This document shows, piece after piece, positions 5,223-5,877 of a DNA stretch of 5,877 nucleotides. The stretch comes from VMGX01 sp041658885 (GTDB lineage: Bacteria; Patescibacteriota; Minisyncoccia; Phycocordibacterales; 21-14-all-36-13). The position numbers and the translations under genes are program-made. Below the pieces are notes generated by a model. The model did not search any database, had not been told where the DNA came from, and saw only the letters and a list, made by a program, of their open reading frames with translations. Location of the stretch: positions 1-5,877 of the forward strand of contig JBAZZJ010000016.1 of NCBI GenBank assembly GCA_041658885.1, written 5' to 3'. How positions within the stretch are numbered: the first letter of the stretch is position 1; the number at the start of each line of letters is the position of its first letter.

Positions 5223-5274
5223 AAAAATAACCCAGCACCTATTTTGTACACAAAATAAGTGCTGGGTTATTTTT
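5223..5274. terminator. Long perfect terminator after tRNA-Asn
   Basis: AAAAATAACCCAGCAC (5223-5238) pairs with GTGCTGGGTTATTTTT (5259-5274). After one C/A mismatch the stem continues as TATTTTGT (5240-5247) with ACAAAATA (5250-5257), closed by a two-base gap. The right arm ends in T5. The total stem is about 24 pairs, and A and T tracts on both sides make it bidirectional. Confidence 0.9.
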
Positions 5275-5290
5275 GGCTCCCGAATTAAAG

Positions 5291-5329
5291 CCTTCGCAAA
5301 CCCCGAAGGAGAACAAGTTCCCTACGGGG
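5291..5329. repeat. Overlapping alternative hairpins
   Basis: CCTTCG (5291-5296) can pair with CGAAGG (5304-5309). Alternatively CCCCG (5301-5305) pairs with CGGGG (5325-5329), enclosing GAAC/GTTC (5311-5314 with 5317-5320). The two folds are mutually exclusive. It looks like a GC-rich dispersed repeat, though alternative pairing is also the form of a switch. Confidence 0.5.
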
Positions 5330-5393
5330 CATGCTTTTGAAATTATTTTACCAAATCTGATACACAAATCCAAAAAGCGAAACCTGAAATGAA

Positions 5394-5414
5394 CCGCCTC
5401 GCTACGCTCGGCGG
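5394..5414. repeat. GC-rich palindromic repeat
   Basis: CCGCC (5394-5398) pairs with GGCGG (5410-5414) around an 11-base loop. A second GGCGG copy lies at 5428-5432, and CGCTCGG is found at both 5405-5411 and 5417-5423. The CCGCC/GGCGG arms match those of the element inside the HMA gene and resemble the block at 3375, suggesting a related repeat family. Confidence 0.55.
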
Positions 5415-5488
5415 AACGCTCGGGCACGGCGGAATTTCCCCCACACCCTCGCTTCTGGCATTTCGGCGAAAAAATCCGGCGGCTAGAT

Positions 5489-5523
5489 TTGACTTTGAAA
5501 CCATATTCATATATCCTTAGTAT
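5489..5523 (+). promoter_or_regulatory. Overlapping candidate promoters for the last gene
   Basis: TTGACT (5489-5494) with a 17-base spacer to TATCCT (5512-5517), and TTGAAA (5495-5500) with a 17-base spacer to TAGTAT (5518-5523), are both reasonable sigma-70 pairs. Both -35 boxes match five of six. Transcription would start about 20 bases before the ATG at 5547. The dyad CCATATTCA (5501-5509) / TGAATATGG (5542-5550) brackets the -10 boxes and the start codon. Confidence 0.45.
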
Positions 5524-5546
5524 ATCATAACTTGGAATAAGTGAAT

Positions 5547-5877
5547 ATGGCAAAAGCAAACATTACAACTAAAGACGGGACAAAAATAACAGTCGAGGGA
5601 ACTCCACAAGAGGTAGCCGCCTTAGTCACGCAGTTAAAAGGCGGAATATCCAAAGAACCGGCTATGCTGAAAGTATCTAGCAAACACAAGAGTCGTCCTA
5701 AAGCTACTCCGGTTAACTTAATTTCAGAACTCATTGACGGTGGATTCTTTAAAAAGCCGAAAGAACTTGGTGCGATAAAAATTGCTTTAGAGGAGCAAGG
5801 GCACTATTATCCGGTTACCTCACTTTCGCCCGCTATGTTGCGTCTTGTTAGAAAAAGACAAGTACGTCGAATTAAAG
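5547..5877 (+). CDS. Small basic protein of unknown function, 5' part (open at right edge)
   Basis: The frame runs from ATG 5547 to the window end with no stop, giving 110 codons. The protein begins MAKANITTKDGTKITVEG, an apparent beta hairpin, followed by a TPQEVAALVTQLK helix. A basic linker leads to a second domain, LISELIDGGFFKKPKELGAI (58-77), then HYYPVTSLSPAMLRLVRKR (about 86-104) and a basic end. The second domain looks like a winged-helix or similar nucleic-acid-binding fold of the kind seen in archaeal and CPR hypothetical proteins I recall. That is a fold guess, not a family assignment. GC is about 42% by hand count, clearly higher than the operon to the left, and codon use is more GC-ended. 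A weak GGA (5534-5536) lies ten bases before the ATG. This gene probably belongs to a different transcription unit, and perhaps a different ancestry, from the copper/thiol cluster. Confidence 0.75.
   Translation, partial: MAKANITTKDGTKITVEGTPQEVAALVTQLKGGISKEPAMLKVSSKHKSRPKATPVNLISELIDGGFFKKPKELGAIKIALEEQGHYYPVTSLSPAMLRLVRKRQVRRIK

Larger units (their letters stand above)
5275..5546. other. Gene-free, repeat-rich GC-shifted interval
   Basis: These 272 bases contain no convincing gene on either strand. They hold overlapping inverted repeats (5291-5329, 5394-5414), longer-range complementary pieces (GAAATG 5386-5391 with CATTTC 5459-5464; AAATC 5472-5476 with GATTT 5486-5490) and a promoter-like region at 5489-5523. 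The 5391-5485 part is much more GC-rich than the clusters to the left. It may be a cluster of dispersed repeats or a structured RNA. Confidence 0.6.

Noticed and set aside
4964..5251. Minus-strand open frame across the tRNA, with an AVGFEPTT string
   Set aside because: This peptide is the typical false translation of the antisense of a tRNA T arm. The tRNA is clear and the frame has no start signal.
4989..5258. Plus-strand open frame running from the cupredoxin gene through the tRNA
   Set aside because: It overlaps the cupredoxin gene in another frame and translates the tRNA and terminator, so it is not a gene.
5214..5300. Possible second tRNA on the minus strand ending in GGGAGCCA
   Set aside because: No matching 5' acceptor strand or cloverleaf can be found in the expected 75 bases.
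3337..5546. CRISPR array made of the repeated GC-rich units
   Set aside because: The units differ in sequence, are irregularly spaced, and have no equal-length repeats or spacers.
5239..5559. Minus-strand frame in the repeat-rich gap with an ERSAERSEAVHF-like string
   Set aside because: The string is the translation of the palindromic repeat, and the frame starts inside another gene and ends in the tRNA terminator.

Overview
The window is AT-rich (the central operon is roughly 30% GC by eye) and has compact genes with 4-40 base gaps and almost no Shine-Dalgarno sequences. It also carries several short GC-rich palindromic repeats, one of them inside a coding region. Together with the protein types, this suggests a Patescibacteria/CPR (Parcubacteria-like) genome. 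That assignment is inference from style and remembered protein families, not from a database search.

Layout. (1) Bases 2-358: the 3' end of a small membrane-protein gene, followed by a rho-independent terminator (442-472). (2) Bases 506-3336: a tight four-gene plus-strand cluster. It encodes a membrane-anchored DUF1573-like protein with a CMC motif, a CcdA/DsbD-type membrane thiol-electron carrier, a helical cytoplasmic protein of unknown function, and a membrane-anchored protein of unknown function with a CC...H...C.H cluster and a GCGV-repeat tail. (3) Bases 3337-3513: an intergenic region with a GC-rich repeat, a 25-base dyad, and a strong terminator-like hairpin directly in front of the next gene. 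(4) Bases 3514-5074: an HMA domain fused to a TauE/SafE (DsbD_2-like) membrane domain, then a separate membrane-anchored cupredoxin-like protein. A roughly 70-base palindromic element lies between them. (5) Bases 5146-5274: tRNA-Asn(GUU) and its strong terminator. (6) Bases 5275-5546: a gene-free stretch rich in GC-rich inverted repeats. (7) From 5547 to the window end: the first 110 codons of a higher-GC gene for a small basic protein, open at the right edge.

How the parts may work together. Every gene from 506 to 5074 except the 1787-2299 protein is membrane-bound or membrane-anchored. All six carry cysteines, and most add Met or His in places that could bind metal or exchange thiols. The HMA-TauE protein and the cupredoxin-like protein resemble two halves of a single copper-handling polypeptide. 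The CcdA-like protein could supply reducing equivalents across the membrane to the extracytoplasmic Cys proteins. The best reading is a cell-envelope copper and/or thiol-redox module of a reduced-genome bacterium, containing two uncharacterised proteins. This functional picture is inference. The domain assignments for DUF1573, CcdA, HMA-TauE and cupredoxin are well supported by motifs.
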